This document shows positions 7,040 through 16,869 of a DNA stretch of 64,000 nt, piece by piece; the first letter of the stretch is position 1, and the number at the start of each line of letters is the position of its first letter. The stretch comes from Haliscomenobacter sp041740695 (GTDB taxonomy: Bacteria > Bacteroidota > Bacteroidia > Chitinophagales > Saprospiraceae), in assembly GCF_041740695.1 (NCBI RefSeq), contig NZ_JBGSLK010000060.1, positions 1 through 64,000 of the forward strand, given 5' to 3'. Position numbers and translations under genes: made by a program. The notes under the pieces were generated by a model, which searched no databases, was not told the origin of the DNA, and saw only the letters and a program-made list of their open reading frames with translations.

Positions 7040-10000
7040 TTATTCCTTTTCATAGGAATTGGGGTATTTTTTCTTATTATAGTCAATGATCTCTTTGACT
7101 TTATCATTGGAAACGCCAGCTTTTCTTAAATCCCTTGAGTCTTTAGCCAATTGGTCTCTAGCAGTACCTTCGTATTCTCCTTTCTTCGTAGGTATAGTTT
7201 TATGTACCCTTTGAGGTAAGGCAATTGCAGGACCATTTTTCTTATCATAACCATCGATAACTTGCCCCGCTGGTTTTTTCTGTGGTACATGATGCAAATC
7301 TAAACCGTCACCTGCTACCGATCTTCTTTGTAAATCATCATAATCTCCAACTTCATATTTCCCAACAGAATTTTTCTTGGTGCCTCTTTTAGTACTGCTC
7401 AACATACTTTGAGCCACTTCTCCACCAGCTGCTATTTTTTCTCCAAGTGAGGCATTGGGATCAAGCCAAGTTGCAATTGCATTATCAATAGTATTGATGC
7501 CCATGAGTTCAAGCACAATAAAAGAAGCATCTTTGACCCCCGCTTTAAATGGGCTGGATTCTCTCATCCTTGCGCTTGCGGGTTTAACTATTCCTTTGTC
7601 AGACTCGGGAAGCCCTACTATTCTCGCAAGATCATTTACCCCCACTTTCTGCAAGCCATGCAAATCAATATTCGCAATCGGCTCATTCTCCGCATAATTG
7701 AACGTAGTGACAAAAGGAAACTCACCCGAAATCGGATCAACCCCAATGAACCGCCCAATGCTCGGATCATAATACCGTGCTCCATACGCGTACATACCCA
7801 GGCCAAAGTCGCTGTGTAGCTCCTTCCCGTTGTACATGTACTGGTTGTCCCGTACCCCCGCGTCATTCTGCAACCAGGCACCTTCAAAAGCGAGCCCAAA
7901 GCTGTAGTAGTGATTCTCTTGCAGAATATCACTTGTACTTGCTGTACCCGTTATGTCCACAATTCCATTGGCATTGCGGTCGGTAAAGGCCAGGCGGGTA
8001 TTGCCCAAATGATCCCGGAAGCTGTACTCTTTGCGCCAGGCGATCGTATTGGAGGCATCTACATTGGTGTTGTAGTAGCGGCCTTCGGCGTGGTACACAC
8101 TTTCTACCCGTTTGGCACCCGTGCCCGTTTGGCGGTATTCAATGCCGCCAGGGAAATAGTCTTGGACGTACTGTACGGTAGCTCCTGTTTTGGTGGTTTT
8201 GCGCAGTTTGTTGCCAGCAGCGTCGTAGAGGAATTCAATCGTATTCCCGGTGCTGAACGTGATCAGCTTCGGTAAATTTAAATGATTATACGTTATGCTG
8301 CTGCTATTTTTGTGCAAATTTTTATTCAGGTTGCCATTGGCGTCGTAGGTTAGGCTGTTGTCGGCAGTAGAGAGCAGGCCATTGAAGCCCCGCGATTTGG
8401 CATCGCCAGCGGTGGTGGTGCCGTCCAGAATTTTGTGGACTTTGTTGGAGGCAGGGCTGCTAGGGTAGCTGTAGGTCAGGTTGTCGATCTGGCCATAGGT
8501 ACAAGTGCCGCCATTTTGGTAAAAGCCAGTGCGTTGCAGGGTCTGGATATTGCCCCGCAGGTCGTAAGTGAGGTTTTCGTTGTAGTTGTTGGTGCCGCTG
8601 ATCACCCCGGCGTCGGAGTAGTTGTGAAAGGTGGAGGTACTCAAGCGGCTGAGGTAGTCGTAGGAGTAGGACATGATGGAGGCCTCACGGCCACGTACAC
8701 GATAGATGATTTGGCTAATATTGCCTGCTTTTTGAGGCGGGGCTGCGGTCAGGCCAGCGATACCAGTTTCGGGTTGGTTGTAGCGGAGGTCTAGCATAAA
8801 GAGGTCGTTGGCCTCGTTGTAATAAGTGCGGGTAGGTGATGGTGGATTGGGCATAGGGGGCGTACACGAGGCTGGGGTATTTACGGTCGCGCTGGTTTGC
8901 CAATCGTTTATACTCGTTAACCAACCTTGGTTGTTGTAGCTGTAGTCTACACTTTGGAGCCAGCCCCAGGCACCTGCCACCTGGTTGGCGTGCAGGTTGC
9001 GCTCCACCAGTTCGTCGCGGTAGTTGTAATTGTATTCGGCCACATGTTGTCCTATCCCACTGATGGTGGTAATGAAGTTGATTTTGCGACCATTGCCGTC
9101 GTATTGGTATTCGTTGAGTAGTGCAATGGCGGGAGTGCCCGCTGCACCGCCTGTGGTATGGGATTTGGATTCGGTGAGGATGTTATCGGCCCAATCGTAG
9201 GTAAAATTGACCGATTCAGCGGCACTTGCCGTGGGATTGAGCAGGTTGTTGCTGCTGGTATTGGTCACCCGGCCGTGGGCATCGTAAGTGTAATAGGTGT
9301 CTATCCAGGTGCTGGGCGTGTAGTCCAGCACTTTGAGCAAACTGCGGCGAACCCGGCCTTTGTACTGCGCACCTGCTTGAGTATTGGTACCATCGGAGCC
9401 ATCGTAGTAGTTCTTGCTCAAAGATTCCAGGAAGCTGAAGCCTGGGCTGGTATCAGTAGGAAAACCATCGACATAACCTGTTTCGATGACCCGTCCATAG
9501 TTATCATATTTTGTCCCAATACAACGTGGTGCCAGGGTCATGCCGACCATGTGGTTCGCCAGATTGCCATCTTGGATGAATACGGGCAAATCCTTGGTGT
9601 TGTAGCGAAATTGAACGGCAGCAGCATCGGGTATCTTTTTGTACGTAAGGTTGTCCGCTACATCGTAGAGGTACTTAAAAATCAAATCCGTATTACTGGC
9701 GCCTGTACTTGGTGGATAGACCTCTTTTACACGATCTTTGTCATCGTATACGGTATAAGTATCTGCTGGGCTAGTATTACTGGTATTGGTTTGGCGACTA
9801 AGCACCAGGCGGCCCCATTTGTCGGTGTAGCTGTAGCTGACTCGGTTGTCGGGGTCGGTTACTTTGGTTTCGTAGAGGGTATTGGCGCTGTAATTGATGC
9901 CAGTGGGGGTGGCAATAGTGCTTTGATTGCTGCCATAATTAACAGTGGTAGCATAGCCCAATTGTGAAGTGGTAGAAATTGGACGCCCCAGCGGCGAAGC

Positions 10001-13000
10001 CTCGTATTGGGTAGTCAGAGTAGGCCAACTGCCTGGAATCGTAGCATAGGAACCATCTTGTGCTGCACCAACGAAGGGGTTGGATGTACTCACCAGTCGA
10101 CCCCGATTGTCGTAAGTATAGTTGACAGCTACGTCAAAAGTGGTAAAACTTTGCCCAGCGGCACCTTTATTGGGCTGGTATTTGATTTTTACATCCTGAA
10201 TCAAGCGGCCCAGGCCATCGAAGTATTGCACCATGCCCTTTTGGGTGAGGTTGCTATTGCTTACTGCGGTAAAATTGGTGATGCTTTTGACAAAGTTGCG
10301 TAGGTTTTGGGCATTTTTAAAGCCGTAGGTATAATTTGTGGTGACATTAGCGATGGTGCCTACTTTTCTACTTTCTGCTTTTTTGAGGCGCATTAGACCA
10401 TCGTAAGTAAAGTAGCTCTCTTGCCCGTCCACTGAAGTGCTGCTCCCCAACAGTCGGGTATTGGTCAAGTAGGTATAAGTCTGCGTATGCTGTTCGTAAG
10501 TTTTTTGGGCAAGTAAGCCATTTTGCCATTCGTAGGTTTCAGGCGACCAACCCGTTTGGGTGAATTGTTTGGGGTAAGCTTTGCCTGATCCTGAATCGGG
10601 GTGGTAACTATTGACGGTTCCACGCAGCACCCAACCATCGGAGCCACTGATAGAAACGACGTTGCTTGCATTCCAGGTCATTTCATAATTCCAGAACTTA
10701 TAAGGGTAGGGATGGATATTGGCCCCTGCTGCTGCAACATTGCTGCCTAAATTGTTGAAGAATCCGTATTCGGTACGGGTGCCTTTGACCTGCACTCCCG
10801 CAATTGATTCCGTTTCTTCCAATGGGATGGTAATCATGTTGCGGTTCTTCAGCTCAGCGTAGGCAGGTGAAGCGCCGGAACGATTGCTCATTTCGTGGGC
10901 GTAGTAATAATTGGTGACGGAGGTTTTGCCGTCGCTGTTGGTGAAGGTAGCGGCTGTTGGAGCTAGATGCCCAGCCGAAGCATTAGCGTAGTTATAGGTT
11001 GTGGTAGTGCTAATGCCATCTTTGTAAACTGTTTGAGTTGCTACACGATAGGGCGCAGTACGCGGTGAATACTGGGTATTGCCGACCAAAAATTGATTGG
11101 TGCATAGTTTGGTTTTGGCTATTTTAAAGGCAATTGAATTGGTATTCGTGTAGATATCATTGTTCTGGGTCGAGCTTGTTTGTTCTAGCAATAGTCCACC
11201 AGCATTCGTAGTTATGGTACTAATGACTTCTCCCCTGGATATGGCTGCTAAACCCGGAGGAGTAGGATAAGCAGTAGGTGTAATGCTGGCGGGTTCCTCG
11301 GTCAAATAGGCGTATATAGTTTTTCCATTGCCATTATAATTTTCAGTTACTCTTTGGTATCCAATATGGTATCCATCATAAGCACCCATTGGTACCACGG
11401 CTATATCCTGGAAGTAGAAATAAGTATGTGTGTATGACCCTACCCCCCCACTTAATGCTAAACCATAAACTGGCTTGTAAAATAACTTCCCACTGGATTG
11501 TGGAGCACCATCACTCAGGTATTCGTAGGTTTTTACTACATCGTTGGCTGCGGAAACTCCATCGTTAGAACGAATTTCTTTTACCCGCAGCCCGCCTACT
11601 TTTGTGGTAACATATTGATTACTTGGGTTGGATTTGAAAATTGAAAAAACACCTTTGCCACCGGATGCGCAAAGCACAAATTTGTAGGCTATCCCAGTCT
11701 GAAAGCCGTTGTACAGGGTGCTGAGTTTTTGAATTACTTTTCCGTACGACTCTCCAGGTGATAAATTGAAGTTGTACACGGTCAGTAATTGATTGTTCCC
11801 GTTGTACCGAACTTCGATAGATACCGACACTGGCCCCGCATAACAATATTGAGGGCTGGTACAGTTGGTGCTAGTCATTTCCAGGCTAAAACTGTCCACT
11901 GCAATATCTACGGTCGAAGTAAAAGTAGCTGTAGCTACAGGCTGAGAAGGGCTGCAACAAATACCGTTGGCTTGAAAACAATTGGTCAGGTTATCTACCA
12001 CGTATTGCCTTGTGTATACCGTTGTTAACTCTTGATAATCGTTGGCTTCGTAAACAAAGCTGGTGTTACCGCCAGTAGGATAGGTTATTTTTTTGAGCGT
12101 CCCTTTTTGCATCTCTGCCTCATTGGTGTTTCGGTTAGCACTGCCATAGGTTTGTACACCAAAACTTCCGAAATTTAAGGTAGTAGGAGGCACACTGACA
12201 TTGAGGCCATTATTGGTCGTGACGCCATTGTAAAAGCCCCAATGATCGGTGGCTTTACTCAGGACATTGGGCAAAAATTGTTTGTTTTGGCCATTTACCA
12301 CAACAGTAGCCCCTTCGTATTCAAAAACGTATGGCTCCTTTTGATCAGCTCCGTCACAAGATTGTTCTTTAATTTGGGTCAGCTTGAGTCTTTGACAATG
12401 AGGGTCACTTGCCGTACTGGTGCATTGATTCGATGAATTGTCTACAAAATAATCGTAGCTGAAATCCCATTTTATGCAATAAGTGTTTGTTCCACTGCCT
12501 GTGTTTAAAGTGATTTGATTCAATTGTTTGGGTACACCCGTACTGTACGGCTCTAAATCCGTTCTGGTCGTATTGGCCACAAAGTTTAAAGTTTCGGTAC
12601 TAGTCGATATCGAGCTTAAACGAAGTCCATCGATATAGTTTTTGTAATAATACGTTTGGGCAATTTTAAAAGGGGATGGCATCGTAATCCCGGTAGAAGT
12701 ACAGGTGGAACCAGGATTAGTGCCTGCATTTTTATAATAAGCTGTTGTTGCAGGACTACGAAAGGTATACTTATCTGCGGTGTAAGTTAGGTTAATGGCG
12801 TATTTCAAATCGGGCGACTCAATTCGCGTGAGATACCAACCAGAGATGTAACGTTCCCCGCCAGCTAAGGTTGGATCGGTAAACTCTAAATTCCCAAAAT
12901 GGTAAATAGAGCCATCTGGGGTAGTGATTTTGAACGATTCAAGATTGGTGCCATGCTCTATTTTTAAGTCTTGCTTTGGCACAATTCGCCAGGTACTAGT

Positions 13001-13504
13001 AGTAGCATCCCGTGAAAATTTGCCAGAATAGCCCATAAAATTAAAGCTAAAAATGTCTGGTTCAGAATCCTTTGTACCGTTATAAGCTTCCGTAACGTCA
13101 CTTCCACTGTATTGTAGCCCGGCACCAAGAGCCAGATAACCCTTGGCTGCGTCTTCATCGCGGATGTGCAAAACAGTTCGCGAGATCATTCCCCCAGCAT
13201 TGAGACTCCAACCTGTACCAACCCAGGAAGCTGGCTCCGCAGTTTTTATTCCTGATGCGTGATAATTTAAGGTGACGGGCAAACTCAAAGGCCCCTCACG
13301 AAGGGTATGTATAGGAATTGAAATGTTTGGTACACCCGTAAAGTAGCTCACTGGTACTTCGCCATACTTCCCAAGTGAACCTGCACTAGGAGAAGGCATG
13401 TTCACATCCTGCAAATACTTATTGACTGGTTGAGCAAGCAATGTGGATGGAAGCCCATACAATAAGACAAGGATATAGAGAATGAAGCTTGATTTGGTCT
13501 TCAT
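7040..13504 (-). CDS. Full-length secreted Rhs/YD-repeat toxin, HNH-type tip
   Basis: A 2154-aa protein. Residues 1-25 are a signal peptide (hydrophobic ILYILVLLYGL, ending LLAQ). The middle 1700 residues are YD-repeat rich (many YxYDxxGR motifs), forming the expected toxin shell. The Rhs-associated core (NQYMYNGKELHSDFGLGMYAYGARYYDPSIGRFIGVDPI) ends near residue 1951 at HGLQK. A pretoxin linker follows to about 2045, then a tip with YDDLQRRSVAGDGLDLHHVPQKKPAGQV, GPAIALPQ and H-K-T-I-P, which fits HNH/Endo VII nuclease toxins. It is preceded by the M43-like gene (44-bp gap) and followed by putative immunity ORFs. This is the expressed member; the other tips are displaced copies. Release and delivery route are not visible. 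Confidence 0.9.
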   Translation of the reverse strand: MKTKSSFILYILVLLYGLPSTLLAQPVNKYLQDVNMPSPSAGSLGKYGEVPVSYFTGVPNISIPIHTLREGPLSLPVTLNYHASGIKTAEPASWVGTGWSLNAGGMISRTVLHIRDEDAAKGYLALGAGLQYSGSDVTEAYNGTKDSEPDIFSFNFMGYSGKFSRDATTSTWRIVPKQDLKIEHGTNLESFKITTPDGSIYHFGNLEFTDPTLAGGERYISGWYLTRIESPDLKYAINLTYTADKYTFRSPATTAYYKNAGTNPGSTCTSTGITMPSPFKIAQTYYYKNYIDGLRLSSISTSTETLNFVANTTRTDLEPYSTGVPKQLNQITLNTGSGTNTYCIKWDFSYDYFVDNSSNQCTSTASDPHCQRLKLTQIKEQSCDGADQKEPYVFEYEGATVVVNGQNKQFLPNVLSKATDHWGFYNGVTTNNGLNVSVPPTTLNFGSFGVQTYGSANRNTNEAEMQKGTLKKITYPTGGNTSFVYEANDYQELTTVYTRQYVVDNLTNCFQANGICCSPSQPVATATFTSTVDIAVDSFSLEMTSTNCTSPQYCYAGPVSVSIEVRYNGNNQLLTVYNFNLSPGESYGKVIQKLSTLYNGFQTGIAYKFVLCASGGKGVFSIFKSNPSNQYVTTKVGGLRVKEIRSNDGVSAANDVVKTYEYLSDGAPQSSGKLFYKPVYGLALSGGVGSYTHTYFYFQDIAVVPMGAYDGYHIGYQRVTENYNGNGKTIYAYLTEEPASITPTAYPTPPGLAAISRGEVISTITTNAGGLLLEQTSSTQNNDIYTNTNSIAFKIAKTKLCTNQFLVGNTQYSPRTAPYRVATQTVYKDGISTTTTYNYANASAGHLAPTAATFTNSDGKTSVTNYYYAHEMSNRSGASPAYAELKNRNMITIPLEETESIAGVQVKGTRTEYGFFNNLGSNVAAAGANIHPYPYKFWNYEMTWNASNVVSISGSDGWVLRGTVNSYHPDSGSGKAYPKQFTQTGWSPETYEWQNGLLAQKTYEQHTQTYTYLTNTRLLGSSTSVDGQESYFTYDGLMRLKKAESRKVGTIANVTTNYTYGFKNAQNLRNFVKSITNFTAVSNSNLTQKGMVQYFDGLGRLIQDVKIKYQPNKGAAGQSFTTFDVAVNYTYDNRGRLVSTSNPFVGAAQDGSYATIPGSWPTLTTQYEASPLGRPISTTSQLGYATTVNYGSNQSTIATPTGINYSANTLYETKVTDPDNRVSYSYTDKWGRLVLSRQTNTSNTSPADTYTVYDDKDRVKEVYPPSTGASNTDLIFKYLYDVADNLTYKKIPDAAAVQFRYNTKDLPVFIQDGNLANHMVGMTLAPRCIGTKYDNYGRVIETGYVDGFPTDTSPGFSFLESLSKNYYDGSDGTNTQAGAQYKGRVRRSLLKVLDYTPSTWIDTYYTYDAHGRVTNTSSNNLLNPTASAAESVNFTYDWADNILTESKSHTTGGAAGTPAIALLNEYQYDGNGRKINFITTISGIGQHVAEYNYNYRDELVERNLHANQVAGAWGWLQSVDYSYNNQGWLTSINDWQTSATVNTPASCTPPMPNPPSPTRTYYNEANDLFMLDLRYNQPETGIAGLTAAPPQKAGNISQIIYRVRGREASIMSYSYDYLSRLSTSTFHNYSDAGVISGTNNYNENLTYDLRGNIQTLQRTGFYQNGGTCTYGQIDNLTYSYPSSPASNKVHKILDGTTTAGDAKSRGFNGLLSTADNSLTYDANGNLNKNLHKNSSSITYNHLNLPKLITFSTGNTIEFLYDAAGNKLRKTTKTGATVQYVQDYFPGGIEYRQTGTGAKRVESVYHAEGRYYNTNVDASNTIAWRKEYSFRDHLGNTRLAFTDRNANGIVDITGTASTSDILQENHYYSFGLAFEGAWLQNDAGVRDNQYMYNGKELHSDFGLGMYAYGARYYDPSIGRFIGVDPISGEFPFVTTFNYAENEPIANIDLHGLQKVGVNDLARIVGLPESDKGIVKPASARMRESSPFKAGVKDASFIVLELMGINTIDNAIATWLDPNASLGEKIAAGGEVAQSMLSSTKRGTKKNSVGKYEVGDYDDLQRRSVAGDGLDLHHVPQKKPAGQVIDGYDKKNGPAIALPQRVHKTIPTKKGEYEGTARDQLAKDSRDLRKAGVSNDKVKEIIDYNKKKYPNSYEKE

Positions 13505-13548
13505 GATTCGATGCTTTTAAACTGAAAAAATGTTTGGGGAAATAAATG

Positions 13549-14835
13549 CTAATTGTGAATAATCTCAATCTGTTTCGCCAACTGATGCGCCTTGGTTTTG
13601 ACGTGAAAAACATACATTCCAGAAGGCCAAGTACTGCTGTTTATCGTGAATTCTTGTGTTCCGGTTATGGCGTATTTCCCTTTAAACAAGGATCTACCCA
13701 ATAAATTGAATGCCTCTACCTCTGCATCTTGAGCTACGTCGCTGTGAATCAATACCCGGATTTCGTGGTTGGCAGGATTGGGATACAGTTTCACCTCAAA
13801 AGGGGGCAAACTGGCATCGGATTTATTCTCGGTGAGTGTAGATAGTTCTTCTGAAAGCACCCCGTTTTTATCACATTTCACCTCAGTTTGGCTTAGTGCA
13901 TAGCGTGGGCCACCTTCGGCTAAGGTAGCCTGTATACGCAATTTTTGCCCAGAAGTAAACATGTATAAACAGGCGTCAAAGGTATTGTCCATAAAATTCA
14001 TGGTCATTTCAGCCGGATTACCATCGCATAAGCTCACGTGTTTGTATGGGGTACACCAAAAATTAGGGCCATTGTGAATCGGTGTATCTTCCACCAAATC
14101 ATCCTGGCAAGGGTTGGCCTCATTCCACAACTCATACAAACCCAAATAACTGCCGATCAAATGGGTCAGGGTTTTTCCTTCATCATAAGGTGACTTGGCT
14201 GTTCCACCAATGCCCAAAAAGCGATAGTCGATCACAATGCCATCGGTTTCTTTAGGCCCGCCGGGCATTTGCGCCCAGCCCGCTACATTATCTGCAAGGG
14301 TAGACACCCACACGTTGATGTATTTTTCGGTATCCCAAGGTTCCACTCCAATTTTGGCCATTTTGAGTGAATCATTACTAGCCCATGCTGCCCGGCTCGA
14401 CTGTAGGTAACGGATCCCTGCCGTGTTTTTGCCATCTGGGCCATTTTTGGCCAAACAGAACTCGATTTCGGTATCTTCCACCCGTTGGGCAAACTTTTCC
14501 AGGGTATCGGCGGGATGTTTCACCCGGTATGATTTTTGGCTGAAATCGCGGTTGAGTGCGTCGATTTGGGACAGCACCTGTTTTTCGGAAGGGTATTCCT
14601 TTCCAGGGGCATAAAGGATATGGAAAACCAAGGGCAATTTGAGTTTTTTAAATTTGATCTTTTTGCTCTCCGTAGCCACAAAAGCCTCTACTTTGTTTTG
14701 GTTTTGCAGTACCTCACCACGCTCTTTTTTCAAGCGAAGGTTGATTTTTTGGGTGACGTATTGGCGCAAAATGGTGTCTTGTGCTGGCAATTGAGTCCAA
14801 ACCAACAAACTGAATAAGAGGAGGATGATTCGCAT
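13549..14835 (-). CDS. M43 metalloprotease-like protein, active site lost
   Basis: A 428-aa secreted protein starting at the ATG at 14835, which gives a clean signal peptide (MRIILLLFSLLVWTQLPAQ). The fold signature of M43 (pappalysin/cytophagalysin) is clear: the helix region, then DDLVEDTP, a Cys pattern, and the Met-turn-like NFMDNTFDACLYMFTSGQK. The zinc motif HExxHxxGxxH reads THLIGSYLGLYE (residues 224-235): only the first His remains and Glu, second His and third His are replaced. Residues 350-428 are a type IX secretion tail (LYPNPANHEIRV...). It is 44 bp upstream of the Rhs gene, so likely co-transcribed; a binding or chaperone role is inferred. Confidence 0.82.
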   Translation of the reverse strand: MRIILLLFSLLVWTQLPAQDTILRQYVTQKINLRLKKERGEVLQNQNKVEAFVATESKKIKFKKLKLPLVFHILYAPGKEYPSEKQVLSQIDALNRDFSQKSYRVKHPADTLEKFAQRVEDTEIEFCLAKNGPDGKNTAGIRYLQSSRAAWASNDSLKMAKIGVEPWDTEKYINVWVSTLADNVAGWAQMPGGPKETDGIVIDYRFLGIGGTAKSPYDEGKTLTHLIGSYLGLYELWNEANPCQDDLVEDTPIHNGPNFWCTPYKHVSLCDGNPAEMTMNFMDNTFDACLYMFTSGQKLRIQATLAEGGPRYALSQTEVKCDKNGVLSEELSTLTENKSDASLPPFEVKLYPNPANHEIRVLIHSDVAQDAEVEAFNLLGRSLFKGKYAITGTQEFTINSSTWPSGMYVFHVKTKAHQLAKQIEIIHN

Positions 14836-14921
14836 AAAATAGTAATTTAAAATACTGATTATCAATTTTATAATTATATCACTCCACAAAGATCCGAAAA
14901 TTTAACATTTTAGAAGCGTAT

Positions 14922-14969
14922 AAAACTTCACATCAGTGTGAAGTTTTGATTAGTTTTGTGTGAACTTTT
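14922..14969 (+). promoter_or_regulatory. Operator-like dyad with -7 promoter element
   Basis: AAAACTTCACA (14922-14932) pairs with TGTGAAGTTTT (14937-14947). A third half-site, TGTGAACTTTT, lies at 14959-14969, 22 bp from the second. Between them TAGTTTTG (14951-14958) exactly fits the Bacteroidota -7 element TAnnTTTG, reading toward the XRE and P450 genes. The site is in the divergent region between the toxin operon and the XRE gene, so it may let the XRE protein control one or both sides. Confidence 0.5.
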
Positions 14970-15061
14970 GTTAGATAGTAGAAAGAAAATTAAGCATACT
15001 CATTTTTTATCCCAAAACCGACACACCATGTCCACTGTAATCTCCCTCAAAATGGTAGCCT

Positions 15062-15385
15062 GTGCGTGCCTGGCGCGAACACCTTGGCCTAAAACAACAT
15101 GTTGTTGCTGATGAAATAGGCGTTCGCCGAGAGTGGTATGTTAAACTCGAAAATGGGCAGGTTGGCTTCAAAGTAGAACAGCTACTGGTTATTGCCCATT
15201 TGTTCCAAATCTCACCGGAAGCATTTTTTAAAGAAAAACCTGAATTTGACCAACAAAAAATGCCCTCCACCGGAATCAAACACAATTTGGATCAAATAAT
15301 TGAAGAAAAAGTGGCATATTTTTTCAGTAAAATTCTTAAAAATATCACAACTTTAAAGGATCATTCTACTCATGATTTTAAATAA
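15062..15385 (+). CDS. XRE-family helix-turn-helix regulator
   Basis: A 107-aa protein starting at GTG 15062. The helix-turn-helix is complete from LKQHVVADEIGVRREWYVKLENG to VEQLLVIAHLFQISPEAFF. The C-terminal 45 residues are a charged helix with no known domain. An ATG at 15028 is out of frame by one base and would add a short typical N-terminus, so a frameshift near 15055 is possible. It is divergent from the toxin operon and 35 bp before the P450 gene. The adjacent dyad is a plausible binding site. Confidence 0.75.
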   Translation: MRAWREHLGLKQHVVADEIGVRREWYVKLENGQVGFKVEQLLVIAHLFQISPEAFFKEKPEFDQQKMPSTGIKHNLDQIIEEKVAYFFSKILKNITTLKDHSTHDFK

Positions 15386-15420
15386 TGTGCTCGTAACTTC
15401 CAATAGATTTAACTTTCACC

Positions 15421-16779
15421 ATGTCCAGTACCATCCCCACCATTCCCCGCTTCAAAACCCTCATCAGCTCGCTCAAATTCCTCCGCGATCCCCTCACGGC
15501 CATTCGGGGCAACATGGCTGAATACGGCCACACCTACCGCTTTTACATCGGTGGCATCATTCCGGCTACCTTCACTGCCGATCCCGCTTTTATCCAACAT
15601 ATTTTGCAAAAAAACCACCGGGCTTATAAAAAATCACCCATTCACTTCGAACATTTGGGGCATTTTATAGGCAAGGGCCTGCTCACCATCGATGGCGACC
15701 ATTGGTTGCGGCAACGCCGCTTGATTCAGCCCAGTTTTCACCGCTCCCGTTTGGCTAGTCTGACCCATTTGATGAACGAGGTGATTGAAGAACGTTTGGC
15801 CAAATTTGACGAAGAAATCAAGGCTGGCCCGGTCAACATGGCCGAACACATGATGGATATGGCTTTCAGCATCATCATGCGCTCGATCTTCAGCATCAGT
15901 GTACCCGAGGAGCAGGTGCAAAAAATGAGTGGGCAAATCACCCAGATTCAGGCTTTTGTGATTCAACTGATTCGCCAGCCTTACCTCAATTGGTGGAGGG
16001 CCTTGAGTGGCAAAACCCGAGAGCATGAAGCCCTCGCTGCCGACCTGGAAGATGCCATCCGCAAAATGGTACACCAACGCCAGGACAGTGGCGAAAACCG
16101 CGACGACCTCCTACAAATGTTGCTCGACTCCCGCTACGAGGATACTGGCGAGGCCATGAACGAACAGCAGTTACTGGATGAGTTGAAAATCATTTTTGTG
16201 GCTGGCCACGAAACTTCCGCCAATGGCCTGGCCTGGGCCTGGTACTTGTTGAGCCAACACCCAGAGGCGCTCGCCAAAATCCGGGAAGAGCTGCAACAAG
16301 TAGTGGGGGAGCGGACGGTGGCTTTTGAAGACCTTCCCAAACTGGAATACCTGAGTCAGGTGGTCGACGAGATTTTGCGCCTTTATCCCCCGGCCTGGAT
16401 CACTGACCGCATGGCGGTGGAAGATGACGAGTTCAATGGCATCAAAATTGCCAAGGGCGCAATAGTGGCCACTTACATTTATGGGGCGCACCACTCACCT
16501 GCGCATTGGGAGAATCCCGAAGATTTCCGCCCTGAGCGTTTTGCCAAAAATGCCAAAATTCTTCCCTTTGCCTATTTGCCTTTTGGCGGTGGCCCGCGTT
16601 TGTGCATCGGCAACCATTTTGCACTGATGGAAATGCAATTGGTGATTGCGGAGATGGCGCGGCGCTATGATTTTGCGCTGGAGCCGGGGCATGAGGTGGT
16701 GCCGCAGCCGCTGATTACTTTGCGGCCAAAGGATGGGGTGTGGATGCGGTTTTGGAACAGGAAGGCATACTCATACTAA
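15421..16779 (+). CDS. Cytochrome P450
   Basis: A 452-aa soluble P450. Visible in order: WxxxR-type segment (HWLRQRRLIQPSF), I-helix AGHETSANGLAW near residues 260-271, ExxR (EILR) of the K helix, PERF, and the heme loop FGGGPRLCIGNHF with the ligand Cys at residue 395. The layout is that of bacterial CYP102/CYP4-like fatty-acid or terpene hydroxylases without a fused reductase, so it needs a separate ferredoxin system not seen here. The start is supported by a second copy of the same 5' end at 183. It could be co-transcribed with the XRE gene upstream. Substrate unknown. Confidence 0.93.
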   Translation: MSSTIPTIPRFKTLISSLKFLRDPLTAIRGNMAEYGHTYRFYIGGIIPATFTADPAFIQHILQKNHRAYKKSPIHFEHLGHFIGKGLLTIDGDHWLRQRRLIQPSFHRSRLASLTHLMNEVIEERLAKFDEEIKAGPVNMAEHMMDMAFSIIMRSIFSISVPEEQVQKMSGQITQIQAFVIQLIRQPYLNWWRALSGKTREHEALAADLEDAIRKMVHQRQDSGENRDDLLQMLLDSRYEDTGEAMNEQQLLDELKIIFVAGHETSANGLAWAWYLLSQHPEALAKIREELQQVVGERTVAFEDLPKLEYLSQVVDEILRLYPPAWITDRMAVEDDEFNGIKIAKGAIVATYIYGAHHSPAHWENPEDFRPERFAKNAKILPFAYLPFGGGPRLCIGNHFALMEMQLVIAEMARRYDFALEPGHEVVPQPLITLRPKDGVWMRFWNRKAYSY

Positions 16780-16869
16780 AGCCCAACTTGTTGGAATCCC
16801 AGCTTTTCGTAAATCCGCAGCCCATCATCAGATGCTTGCAGGATCACTTGTTGGTATCCCAAGGCTTAT

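Noticed and set aside
9158..9967. A 269-aa plus-strand frame inside the Rhs gene
   Set aside because: It is antisense to YD repeats, and its G/V/I-rich composition follows from complementing the repeat codons. There is no domain or start context.
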